This document shows positions 1 to 7,351 of a DNA stretch of 18,196 bases, piece after piece. The position numbers and the translations under genes are program-made. Every line of letters starts with the position of its first letter. Position 1 is the first letter of the stretch. The stretch spans positions 1-18,196 of the forward strand of contig JBBDNV010000118.1 of assembly GCA_040877415.1 (NCBI GenBank), in the 5' to 3' direction. The stretch is from JBBDNV01 sp040877415. GTDB lineage: Bacteria; Planctomycetota; Planctomycetia; Pirellulales; PALSA-1355. Below the pieces are notes generated by a model that ran no database searches, was not told the origin of the DNA, and was given only the letters and a program-made list of their open reading frames with translations.

Positions 1-1279
1 TGGCCCACTGCGGCGAGCCCCACCATAGGCAGTCGGTGCCCCAGATCACGTGGTCGGCGCCGTACGTCTTGACGTTGCGGCCGATCAGGTGCTGGCACAT
101 TTCCGGATTCTCGATGGCCAACAGGCCGAAGCTCGAGCCGATTTCCGGGTAAACGTTGTTGATCTGCGGATTGCGATCCTTGATCGTCATCAGCACGTCG
201 TGCCAGGCGAAGTCGCCCGTCTCGGATTTGAACTTGTTCGCCTCCACGTATCCCGGCTCGTTCGGACCGTGCTGCAGGGCCGAGTGGTAGATGACGAAGG
301 TCAGATCGGGATGATCGAGCGCGGCCTTCTCGACGTCCTTCGGATTGGCCAGGTGGCCCAGCGTGCGGGACTGGTAGGAAAAGCCCTTGTGAACGCTGAA
401 GAACTTGAGTCCCAGCTCTTTTGACTTCTCGTAGAACGGATAGGTCATCGCTTCGTCGTCGAGCTGGAAGCCGCCGCCCGAGCGGCCCGGATCGGTGTGG
501 CAATACCATTTCCAGGAATCGATGCCATACAGCTTCACTTCGCGTTCCATCTGCTCGAACAGCGCCTGCTTGTCCTGGCTGTTCGTTTTCATGTCCCAGT
601 AGTGGTTGGGAGCACAGTTGCCCTGGCACAAGGCGCGGACGCAGCCGGCCATGTCGTTGATTTCCTTCTTGCGCATCGACATGACCCAGCTCGGCAGCAC
701 CTTGCCGGCCAGCCCGGGCGTGCGGGCCGCGCCTTCCAGCGGCTTGCCTTCCTTGTCGTGCTGCTCTTCCTTGCCGGGAACGCCGGAGATCACCAGCATT
801 CCCGTCTCGCTGTCGAAGAACATTTCCTTGACGAAGTTCGGGAACGAATAGGCGTCCGAGTCGCCCTTGAGTTTGAAGCCCATGTTTTGCACGAATTCCA
901 TATTGCGAAAGCCGATCGCCGCGCCGTTGGTGAAGTGCGACTGCACGTCCATGATGAAGTATTCGCTCTTGGGATACTTGTCCTCGTAAGCGCCCGGCTC
1001 GACGGTTTCAGCTTCTTCGACGGCGAACACCTTCTTGCCGTAAACCATGTTGCTGGCCAAAAAGCAGGTGGCCAGGCCCATGCTGCTGGACATGAAGCTG
1101 CGGCGGTCCAGGCCCAGCTTTTTCGCCCTCTCGTCGGCCATTTCGCCGATCAGGATCTCGATCTGCTTTTGCTTTTTGCTCTGCGGGCGGGGGGTGATTT
1201 CCTCATTCGAAACGACCTGCGTCGGGACGGCCGTTTCGACGCCTTTTTTCCGATCGCGCACCCATTTGGGAATCCACAT
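1..1279 (-). CDS. Amidohydrolase family protein with Tat-like export signal (3' end off the window)
   Basis: The reverse strand is open from ATG at 1279 to the window edge, giving 426 residues with no stop. The C-terminal part matches the metal-dependent amidohydrolase-2 (PF04909) pattern: MDVQSHF near residue 100 (first metal site), FVIYHSALQHG (later histidine ligand), and YGAD-VIWGTDCLWWGSPQ near the end (conserved Asp of the TIM barrel). A twin-arginine-like DRRSFM at residues 58-63, followed by a hydrophobic stretch and an Ala-containing cut region, suggests Tat export. The n-region before it is unusually long. AGGAG sits 8-9 bases before ATG 1279 and supports this start; Met47 (1141) is an alternative giving a normal Tat n-region. 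Substrate unknown; hydrolase or decarboxylase activity is possible. The stop and last residues lie beyond the window. Confidence 0.88.
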   Translation of the reverse strand, partial: MWIPKWVRDRKKGVETAVPTQVVSNEEITPRPQSKKQKQIEILIGEMADERAKKLGLDRRSFMSSSMGLATCFLASNMVYGKKVFAVEEAETVEPGAYEDKYPKSEYFIMDVQSHFTNGAAIGFRNMEFVQNMGFKLKGDSDAYSFPNFVKEMFFDSETGMLVISGVPGKEEQHDKEGKPLEGAARTPGLAGKVLPSWVMSMRKKEINDMAGCVRALCQGNCAPNHYWDMKTNSQDKQALFEQMEREVKLYGIDSWKWYCHTDPGRSGGGFQLDDEAMTYPFYEKSKELGLKFFSVHKGFSYQSRTLGHLANPKDVEKAALDHPDLTFVIYHSALQHGPNEPGYVEANKFKSETGDFAWHDVLMTIKDRNPQINNVYPEIGSSFGLLAIENPEMCQHLIGRNVKTYGADHVIWGTDCLWWGSPQWA

Positions 1280-1505
1280 GGAAAGTCACTCCTAAAAGAG
1301 ATACCGGCACACTTCGGGTGGATGGTTGATACCAAGCGCTTCCGAACCCCATGCACCCCGGTTCGGAGGAGCCCTGACCGATTGATCGACGTACCAGCGC
1401 GAGCGCGCCTTGCGCTGTTCGCGTTCTCGACGAACGGATGTGGGGGACAAGCGCCCGTCGAACGGGGACGAACCCGGGCGAGCCCCTCGCCCGACTCGCC
1501 GGCTG
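1280..1505 (-). promoter_or_regulatory. Long amidohydrolase leader with two hairpins
   Basis: No credible gene was seen here. The leader contains TCCGAACC (1341-1348) and GGTTCGGA (1360-1367), an 8-bp perfect stem with an 11-base loop, extendable by a wobble and a further pair. It also contains CGGGCGAG (1475-1482) and CTCGCCCG (1486-1493), an 8-bp stem with a 3-base loop. Neither matches a riboswitch family I recognise, and the region is GC-rich, so some folding is expected by chance. A regulatory role is inference. Confidence 0.3.
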
Positions 1506-1509
1506 CGTC

Positions 1510-1539
1510 ATTATAGACACCCCCGAAAACCGCTGTAAA
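1510..1539 (-). promoter_or_regulatory. Sigma70-type promoter of the amidohydrolase gene
   Basis: Read on the minus strand, TTTACA (1534-1539) is followed after 18 bases by a perfect TATAAT (1510-1515). It points at the amidohydrolase start, with transcription expected near 1503. That leaves a leader of about 220 bases, long for a simple gene. The -35 box overlaps one arm of an inverted repeat (1537-1573). Confidence 0.6.
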
Positions 1540-1573
1540 CGATTTTTTTGCCAATGAAATGGCTGAATCGTTT
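1537..1573. repeat. Inverted repeat between the amidohydrolase and DUF1573 genes
   Basis: AAACGATT (1537-1544) pairs with AATCGTTT (1566-1573). A second inner stem, GCCA (1550-1553) with TGGC (1560-1563), lies between them. It is about 65 bases past the stop of the DUF1573 gene on the same strand, so it could end that transcript, but no clear U-tract follows. One arm overlaps the amidohydrolase -35 box, so it could instead be an operator. Confidence 0.4.
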
Positions 1574-1637
1574 GGCAACGCGACCGCAGAAATGACGAAA
1601 CTTAAGCCGCCACCGTCGGCCGGCCGGTTGTTCGCCC

Positions 1638-2108
1638 TCAGGGCACCATTTCCGGGAGCATTTTCGGATCAACGACGCTCAACGTAATCAACTTGGAAAT
1701 ACATCGTCGCCCTTGCGTGTCCAAGCCCTCGAGTTCGATGCGCAAATCGCCTCGAAACTCGGCTTCGTTCGCAAAATTCAACTTGGCGGCGATATATCCC
1801 GTAGAATTTGGCTCCACGGTCAGCCTTTCCGGCTGCACAGTCAGGCATTCGCAACTGGTCGTCCAGGAAGCCACTGCCAATTCGGCATCCTCGTGGTTTT
1901 CAAGGGGAAGGATCAGCCGCAGGGCTCCTCCCTGGGCGATGACACCTACGTCGTAGGTCCGCGCCGTCGCGGCACTCTTACGGGCGTCGTCTTCGACGGT
2001 TCGGCAACCCAAAATGAGTACCGCTTGGGCTGCCAGCGCCCACGCCAGAGGTCCAACAGTACTTATTGATGCGAATCGATCGCGGGTGGGCTTGGCGAAT
2101 GTTCGCAT
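1638..2108 (-). CDS. Small DUF1573 lipoprotein
   Basis: This 156-residue protein has an N-terminal hydrophobic segment (about 20-34) ending in ILGC, a plausible lipobox with Cys35 as the lipidated residue, although Leu at -2 is not ideal. The rest reads as one immunoglobulin-like DUF1573 (PF07610) domain: GGALRLILPLEN, the TSCECLTV core with C86-x-C88, and GYIAAKLNF. The family occurs in exported bacterial proteins and its biochemical role is unknown. The start is set by AGGAGG 8 bases upstream of ATG 2108. It diverges from the Cys-rich/LolA/C39/Lnt cluster, and the same domain with the same CxC reappears in the C39 fusion of that cluster. A shared pathway is therefore likely by inference. 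The Lnt homologue could complete its lipid modification. Confidence 0.8.
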   Translation of the reverse strand: MRTFAKPTRDRFASISTVGPLAWALAAQAVLILGCRTVEDDARKSAATARTYDVGVIAQGGALRLILPLENHEDAELAVASWTTSCECLTVQPERLTVEPNSTGYIAAKLNFANEAEFRGDLRIELEGLDTQGRRCISKLITLSVVDPKMLPEMVP

Positions 2109-2158
2109 TGCTGGAACCTCCTGGGTGGCTCAGGGAATTCGATGCTGCCGCAGTTTGA

Positions 2159-2186
2159 TTGCATTCCTCGACCGGGCCAGTATAAT
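2159..2186 (+). promoter_or_regulatory. Promoter of the Cys-rich/C39/Lnt cluster
   Basis: A perfect TATAAT lies at 2181-2186. The best -35 is weak: TTGCAT at 2159-2164 (16-base spacer), or TTGATT at 2155-2160 with an overlong spacer. The transcript would start near 2193, about 77 bases before the Cys-rich start. On the other strand the overlapping bases read TATACT (2179-2184), so the divergent DUF1573 gene may use a -10 at the same place, which would couple the two directions. Confidence 0.5.
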
Positions 2187-2269
2187 GCGCGAACGGGGGG
2201 GTTGACGAGTACTTTGTCGAAGTCGACGGACGGATACTTTCTTTACACGTCGTTGGATGGAGGTGCGAC

Positions 2270-2740
2270 ATGTCCAGGTCACGCGTGCTTTTCGTGAGTT
2301 GGCTGGCTCTTGTTTTGGCTTCAGGGTCATTTAGTTATTTCGCCGCGGCCTCCGGCCGGCTGCCACGATGGCTCGACGACGAACTCAATGTCGTCAGGGG
2401 CGGTGAAAAAAAGAAATGCACATCGAGCACGTCCGGCAAAAAATGTAACGAGTCCATTATCTGTCGTGGTCAAGCCCAAGCCGACTGCACCGGCGAATGT
2501 TTTTCGTGTACAAATAACATGAATTCCACGACCATTTGCTCAAGTTCTAAACCATGGGACGTGAAAGATTGCGAACCACATGTGGTTGCACCTAATGGCT
2601 GTGGAACGCAGTTAGTCGATTCCACGTGCAGGTGGGTTTTGCAGGTCCAAGCCACCTGCGAGTGCGTCGGCGACGTGTCTATGACTAATTGTGCGCAATT
2701 CAGCGTTACCGGTGACGATTACTGCAAGGAAGTGCAGTAA
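2270..2740 (+). CDS. Cys-rich exported protein with double-glycine leader motif
   Basis: I recognise no named family. The 156 residues begin with a signal/anchor segment (R5 then hydrophobic 7-27). A stretch ending D36-D37-E38-L39-N-V-V42-R-G44-G45 follows, close to the ELxxIxGG consensus of double-glycine leaders cut by C39 peptidases. The remaining 111 residues carry 14 cysteines (50, 59, 65, 73, 77, 80, 90, 101, 111, 120, 130, 132, 141, 152), an even number that could form seven disulfides, with Ser/Thr/Asn-rich spacers. A strong GGAGG lies 6 bases before the ATG. It is the first gene of a plus-strand cluster containing a C39-like peptidase, so cleavage after GG by that enzyme is an attractive inference. 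Base composition is visibly more AT-rich than the surroundings. It may be a structural, adhesive or bacteriocin-like protein; function unknown. Confidence 0.82.
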   Translation: MSRSRVLFVSWLALVLASGSFSYFAAASGRLPRWLDDELNVVRGGEKKKCTSSTSGKKCNESIICRGQAQADCTGECFSCTNNMNSTTICSSSKPWDVKDCEPHVVAPNGCGTQLVDSTCRWVLQVQATCECVGDVSMTNCAQFSVTGDDYCKEVQ

Positions 2741-2775
2741 GCGTTCCTGATGCAAGCCTTGTCGGCTCGCACATC

Positions 2776-3906
2776 ATGAAGCCTCTTGCCTTTATCATCG
2801 CGTTCATCATTGCGGGTTCTCAGCTATGGGCAAACGAACCAATAGCTGCGTCGAGCGCGGTGGATTTGTTTGAGCGAGCGATTAGGGCCATTCGCACCTA
2901 CGACGTGACGCTCACCGTGACGCGACGTTGGGAGGCCACCACAGAAAAAACCGGCACCCGCAGAGTCGGTCCGGAGGAATTTCCAATACTTGAGTGGAGG
3001 CCACTTAAGCCCGGACAGACCTTACCAACGCTAACGCACAAATGGCGCCAGATTCGAGATGCACGTGGCCGCCGCCGCATCGAAGAGCTAGATATAGTCA
3101 GTGGCAGGCCAGCAGCAGCCACCGTCTTCGACGGCGAGATCACCCGTACGCTCAACGAGAAATCACGCCAGGGCTATTTGGGCCCTGCAAGTGCACAGTA
3201 TGTACAGCAGGATGAGGATTATTTGACCTTTTATGCGAATGAACTGGGAGAGGTCCCGCTCGTCGACATATTGCGTGAACGCACAGGTACACGTTTGATC
3301 GAAGACCCATTGCACGCCGGCGCTGTCGTTCTCGACACCGCTCCCGAGATGGGGCGCAACTGCGCACAGTTCGGCTACACCATATGGCTCGATGCAAAAC
3401 ACGGTATGTTGCCGTCGCGAATTGACATGCGTTGGAAAGTAGCGAGCGGCGAAGTATTGCCCTGGCGCCAGATCGTCGTACGCAAATTCATTGATTTACC
3501 GGGGGATGGCTGGGCACCGGCGGAAGTTTCGATTACCACATTGGCGCGCGAGGGTCCCATCAAAGGAAGCCCAACGCAAGAGGCTGTTGCCGTTGTCGAT
3601 GTCGCACGATCTAGGTGGAATCAGCCGCTCGACGAATCTCTCTTTACATTGGCGTTTCCACCGGGGATTTCGGTGTTGGATGACCTGCGGCGAGTTCAAT
3701 TCGTTACGGGCAACCCCAGGCTCGAAGCAAATCTCGACGAGCTTGCCAAGCATGCGAAGAAAGTCATTCGCAACCCTCTACGCGTTGCCGAAGTGCCGCC
3801 GCGGACGAATTGGCCGCTCATATTGTTGGTCGCCGTCAACGTGGTCATCCTGCTGGCGATCGTCGCCGTTCTGTGGCGCCGCCGCGCCATAGCGAAAAGT
3901 TCGTGA
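2776..3906 (+). CDS. LolA-like envelope protein with C-terminal membrane anchor
   Basis: This protein has 376 residues. An N-terminal signal peptide (about 1-19, ending near WANE) and a C-terminal transmembrane helix (about 346-366, followed by RRR) give a periplasmic body anchored in the inner membrane. The body (AVDLFERAIRAIRTYDVTLTV, then alternating beta-like segments, FDGEITRTLN, TIWLDAKHGMLPSRID) resembles the LolA/LppX-type half-barrel that binds lipids or lipoproteins. This is a fold-level guess from pattern only. It starts 35 bases after the Cys-rich gene, with no strong ribosome site. Its TGA overlaps the ATG of the C39 fusion by one base (TGATG), indicating translational coupling. 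With an Lnt homologue downstream, a role in handling a lipoprotein or the Cys-rich product is plausible but unproven. Confidence 0.75.
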   Translation: MKPLAFIIAFIIAGSQLWANEPIAASSAVDLFERAIRAIRTYDVTLTVTRRWEATTEKTGTRRVGPEEFPILEWRPLKPGQTLPTLTHKWRQIRDARGRRRIEELDIVSGRPAAATVFDGEITRTLNEKSRQGYLGPASAQYVQQDEDYLTFYANELGEVPLVDILRERTGTRLIEDPLHAGAVVLDTAPEMGRNCAQFGYTIWLDAKHGMLPSRIDMRWKVASGEVLPWRQIVVRKFIDLPGDGWAPAEVSITTLAREGPIKGSPTQEAVAVVDVARSRWNQPLDESLFTLAFPPGISVLDDLRRVQFVTGNPRLEANLDELAKHAKKVIRNPLRVAEVPPRTNWPLILLVAVNVVILLAIVAVLWRRRAIAKSS

Positions 3907-5690
3907 TGTTGCCCGCATTGCAAATCGCGTGCGCGATCCTCTTGCTCGCCCCGGATGGCAGCACGGATCGGTCCGCGGTTTTCCTGGACGAATACGCTCC
4001 CTGCGGAACGTCGAGCTTGTACCTGGTCTGCCGGCTTCGAGCGGTCCACGCGGACTTCCAGCAGGTCGAGCGTCTCTTAGGCGCACCCGATGCCGACGGC
4101 TGGCATAGTTTCGCCGATCTCACGAAGGCCGCGCAGAAGTTGGGCCTGCATCCCCTTGGTGTCCACGTCGACCGCGCCGCTCTTGGCGGTCTGCCGACTC
4201 CGTCGATCGTGCACAGCGAAGATCCCGTCGCAGGACCGCACCTGTCCGTGCTCTTGGCGTGTGCCGATGAGGGAGCGTATATTCTTGACGCTCCCTATCA
4301 AGCACGCCTGGTCCCATGGTCGCTTTTCAACGAATACTGGACGGGCAACGTGCTGGTGTTCCCGTCCAGCGACGTGGAACGCGCGCGACTGAAGTCGCAG
4401 TTGCCCAATCCGCACGTCCTGAACGTGCTGTTCTGGATTCTGCTGTTTGACGTGATCGCTCTGGCGTTCGTTGTTGCATGGCTGGCGCTTTCAACCGTGC
4501 GCAATCCAGAGGCCACGGCCGACGCCGCCGCCATCGGAAAGTCAACAGAGGCAATAGCCGGCGAACCGGTCGATCCGGATCTCAGCAAGGCGTTTCATGC
4601 GCGAGCATGGCGTCTCTGGCATCGCCCTCGCTTTTCGCCGTGGGGCGCCCTCGCTGGCTTGTGCGCCGCCTTTGCGGGCGCTGGGGTCTTGACCATCATT
4701 TACTTTCAGTATGACGTTTCGCAGGTCGTTTCGTTCTCGCCTCGGCTATCGTTCGACAAGCCAGTCATCGACTTGGGCGAGTTCCCCCCGGGCGACTACG
4801 AAAGGTCGATCGTGCTCTACAACACGGGCTGGAACTCGCTCATGATTTCGCGCGTCGAATCAAGCTGCTCATGCGCGGTCGTGACGAAGCCCGAATCGAT
4901 CGCCCGGTTCTCCAGCACCGACATGAAGGTCAAGTTCGCCGTTGCACCCGGGCGGGGCCACGCGAACTTCGTGCTGCATTCGAACGATCCCGGCGGCCCG
5001 CGTGACGTCACCCTCAGATGGTTCGGCTCAGAGAAGCCGATGCTGCTGCCCCGGCGCATCGCCGGGGGCATCTCGCCGCTCGACAAGCCTTATGAGCGAA
5101 CCGTCGAGATCGCATATCCCGGCGGCCGCTCACCTATCGTGCCGGAGCTGCGCAGGGCCGCCTGTGAGACCGGAAACGTGCACGTTGAGGTCCTCCGTAA
5201 TGACCCGAAGGCTTTTCGTACCGCGTCCGAGTTGTCGCAGTTCAGCACAATCGGGTACTTGAGCCTGCGAGTTCGGGTAGACGCGCCGCAGCGGCCGGAG
5301 CACTTGAATACGAGTGTCGCGCTGACCGTCGGCTACGGCAAGCACGAATACGAGTTGAAGCTGCCCGTTTCGGTTCGATTCGTCGGTCCGCTTGACGCCC
5401 AACCAGACTGCGCGGTATTCGCAGGGCTGACGCCAACTGACCTTGAAAACCAAAGCCGCACGATCCGGCTAGTTGCGCACAAAGACAGTGGGTCCCTGGC
5501 GGTACTAAAATCCCCTAAATGGCTCCGTTGCGAACTATCGCCGACCAACGAGGACACTTCGGAACTTCACATGGTCGTGGTTGAACCACCGCCGTCGGGG
5601 CTGTCTTCGGACACCCTTGAGATCGGTTCCGAAACCGATCCGGATATCCGGCTGCCGATCTCTGTGTCGGCGTTCGTCCAGGCCAGGTAG
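3906..5690 (+). CDS. Membrane-bound C39-like cysteine peptidase fused to DUF1573
   Basis: This is a 594-residue protein. Order: short signal-like hydrophobic segment (3-15); C39-like domain (about 22-155) with candidate triad Cys33 (APCGTSSLYLV), His112 (GPHLSVLLA) and Asp128 (AYILDAPYQ); helix 172-197; polar loop; helix 246-266; then a DUF1573 domain from about 281 with C321-S-C323, and further beta-rich sequence to the end. This places both the peptidase and DUF1573 outside the cytoplasm, unlike ABC transporters, where C39 is cytoplasmic. The usual oxyanion Gln six residues before the Cys is Leu27, so activity is not certain. The frame stays open upstream to 3810, but that part lies inside the preceding gene. 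ATG 3906 (or the adjacent GTG 3903), overlapping its stop, is preferred. Confidence 0.83.
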   Translation: MLPALQIACAILLLAPDGSTDRSAVFLDEYAPCGTSSLYLVCRLRAVHADFQQVERLLGAPDADGWHSFADLTKAAQKLGLHPLGVHVDRAALGGLPTPSIVHSEDPVAGPHLSVLLACADEGAYILDAPYQARLVPWSLFNEYWTGNVLVFPSSDVERARLKSQLPNPHVLNVLFWILLFDVIALAFVVAWLALSTVRNPEATADAAAIGKSTEAIAGEPVDPDLSKAFHARAWRLWHRPRFSPWGALAGLCAAFAGAGVLTIIYFQYDVSQVVSFSPRLSFDKPVIDLGEFPPGDYERSIVLYNTGWNSLMISRVESSCSCAVVTKPESIARFSSTDMKVKFAVAPGRGHANFVLHSNDPGGPRDVTLRWFGSEKPMLLPRRIAGGISPLDKPYERTVEIAYPGGRSPIVPELRRAACETGNVHVEVLRNDPKAFRTASELSQFSTIGYLSLRVRVDAPQRPEHLNTSVALTVGYGKHEYELKLPVSVRFVGPLDAQPDCAVFAGLTPTDLENQSRTIRLVAHKDSGSLAVLKSPKWLRCELSPTNEDTSELHMVVVEPPPSGLSSDTLEIGSETDPDIRLPISVSAFVQAR

Positions 5691-5728
5691 AATTGTTTGA
5701 CTGAACATCGATCGGGCTCGATGCCACC

Positions 5729-7351
5729 ATGAGCGTCTCGGGCAGCCCTTTACGATCCATTGCGCAGCCGGACGCGCTCTATGTAGCGTCCGTCACGCTC
5801 CTGCTGTTGCCCATGGCCAGCGGGATCCTGCTCGCCCTTTCCTTTTCGCCCGGACCCTGGAGCATCTTGGCCTGGGTGGCCCTGGTCCCCCTCGGGCTGG
5901 CCTTACGTGAAGGCCGCAACTGGCCGGAATTCTATTTTGGGATGTACGTGGGCGGACTGATCTTTCAGCTCGCGCACCTGGACTGGATTCGTTCCGGCAG
6001 CGGCGCCACGTGGCTGTCGGACCCGCGGGCCACGCAATGGCTTGCGCAGGGCACGCTGTTAGCCGCCATCTGGCCGCTGGTCCTCTGGTTTGGCGCCAGA
6101 TTTGTAAGACAGGCCAAGCTGCCGATGGCCGCTGCGCTCCCCATCGTGTGGGTAGCGTTTGAATTTGCGCGCAAGCATTTGTGGGCACTTGTCGATTCCA
6201 CCGGGTACCCCTACGGTCAATTGGGTCTGACACAAGCCGCATGGCCGCCGCTGATTCAGATCGCGGATTTGGGAGGCGTTTATGCGGTCAGCGCCGTCGT
6301 TGCCATGGTGAACGGCTTGATCGTGGATGTGCTTTGCTGGCTCGTCGCGCGACCGCGATTATCGGCCCGGTCGCTGATTGTGCCGCTTTTGATCGTCGCC
6401 GTCGCCCTCGGCGGCACGTGGCTTTACGGCACTTGGCGACTTTCGCAGCAAGTTGCCCGCGCCGGGCCCATCGTCTGTCTTATGCCCACTGGCGCACTCG
6501 AAGCGATCGACGCGGAAACGGCTGCTCCTGGCAGCGATATGCTTCCGGCCGATCTTTTAATCTGGTGCGAGGGAGCTTACTCACGTCCCGTGAGCATACC
6601 GCCGCAAGAGACCGGGAGCGACAAAAAGTCACCCGAAATCGAGGACATGGAACAGTACGCTCGGCGCGCGAACGCATCGCTCGTCATTGGCTGTGACCGC
6701 GTCGCACAAGACAAGCGGATGTGGAACTCGACGGTGGTCGTGGACCGCCGGCGCGGATACGTGGGCTCTTATGACAAATTGCGGCTTGTTCCCTTTAGCG
6801 AATTCAATCCGCCCGGACGCCCCTCGTTCAGGGATTCAACGACGGATCGCTATGTGCATGGTACCGATTACCCGGTGTTCACCGTGCAAACCGTTCGTCC
6901 AGTCCGCGAGTCCCATTTCGCCGTTTCGATCTGTTACGATACTTGTTTTTCGGAACTCTACCGGCGCTACCTTCGTCCGCCAAAGGGCCTTATGACACCC
7001 CAATTCTTTGTCGTGCCGGCGTGCGAGGATCATGATCGCGGGATGCGCTTGCAGGATATATTACTCAAGGTCGCTCAGTTTCGAGCGATCGAGTGTCGCC
7101 GCGCGTTCGTCCGCAATGCCGAAGACGGCTACTCCGGAATTATCGACGGCAACGGCGTTTTGATTGCAGAACCGCCCGAGATCGATTTTCAGGCTCCGGC
7201 CGTGCTGGGACGGATGCCCTTAGATGAGCGTGTCAGCGTGTATTCTCTCTTCGGCGACTGGCTGCCAATCGCTGCCTGGGGGGCGATCCTGCTTCAGCTG
7301 CTGTGGTCGAAAGCTGTCGCGCGTCAGAAAGGCAGTTCGAAAGCCGATTGA
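5729..7351 (+). CDS. lnt: Apolipoprotein N-acyltransferase homologue
   Basis: This 540-residue protein has about seven N-terminal hydrophobic helices (20-240), then a carbon-nitrogen hydrolase domain (about 245-495) and a last helix (about 511-527). This is the Lnt layout and close to the usual length of about 510. The catalytic triad is visible: Glu281 (LLIWCEGAYSRP), Lys350 (YDKLRLVPFSEF) and Cys402 (SICYDTCFSELY). Glu358 matches the further conserved Glu of VPFGE. Lnt transfers an acyl chain from phospholipid to the lipoprotein N-terminal Cys in the inner membrane. Odd points: WCE replaces the usual WPE, and the gene sits in a peptidase/DUF1573 cluster rather than a housekeeping one. It may therefore be a specialised paralogue, which is inference. 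It starts 38 bases after the C39 gene; an upstream ATG at 5721 meets a stop at once. The 3' end overlaps the opposing gene by 28 bases. Confidence 0.88.
   Translation: MSVSGSPLRSIAQPDALYVASVTLLLLPMASGILLALSFSPGPWSILAWVALVPLGLALREGRNWPEFYFGMYVGGLIFQLAHLDWIRSGSGATWLSDPRATQWLAQGTLLAAIWPLVLWFGARFVRQAKLPMAAALPIVWVAFEFARKHLWALVDSTGYPYGQLGLTQAAWPPLIQIADLGGVYAVSAVVAMVNGLIVDVLCWLVARPRLSARSLIVPLLIVAVALGGTWLYGTWRLSQQVARAGPIVCLMPTGALEAIDAETAAPGSDMLPADLLIWCEGAYSRPVSIPPQETGSDKKSPEIEDMEQYARRANASLVIGCDRVAQDKRMWNSTVVVDRRRGYVGSYDKLRLVPFSEFNPPGRPSFRDSTTDRYVHGTDYPVFTVQTVRPVRESHFAVSICYDTCFSELYRRYLRPPKGLMTPQFFVVPACEDHDRGMRLQDILLKVAQFRAIECRRAFVRNAEDGYSGIIDGNGVLIAEPPEIDFQAPAVLGRMPLDERVSVYSLFGDWLPIAAWGAILLQLLWSKAVARQKGSSKAD

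Noticed and set aside
50..1516. Plus-strand open frames across the amidohydrolase region, the longest 497-1516
   Set aside because: The reverse strand holds a clear amidohydrolase with signature motifs and a Shine-Dalgarno; the plus frames are antisense shadows of GC-rich coding DNA.
2270..2740. Ordinary class II bacteriocin
   Set aside because: The hydrophobic segment before GG, the 111-residue Cys-rich mature part and the lack of an ABC exporter or immunity gene do not fit; the role is left open.
3810..3905. Upstream extension of the C39-DUF1573 frame to 3810
   Set aside because: It lies wholly inside the LolA-like gene, lacks a ribosome site and would add a basic stretch before the hydrophobic segment; the TGATG overlap at 3904-3908 is the better start.
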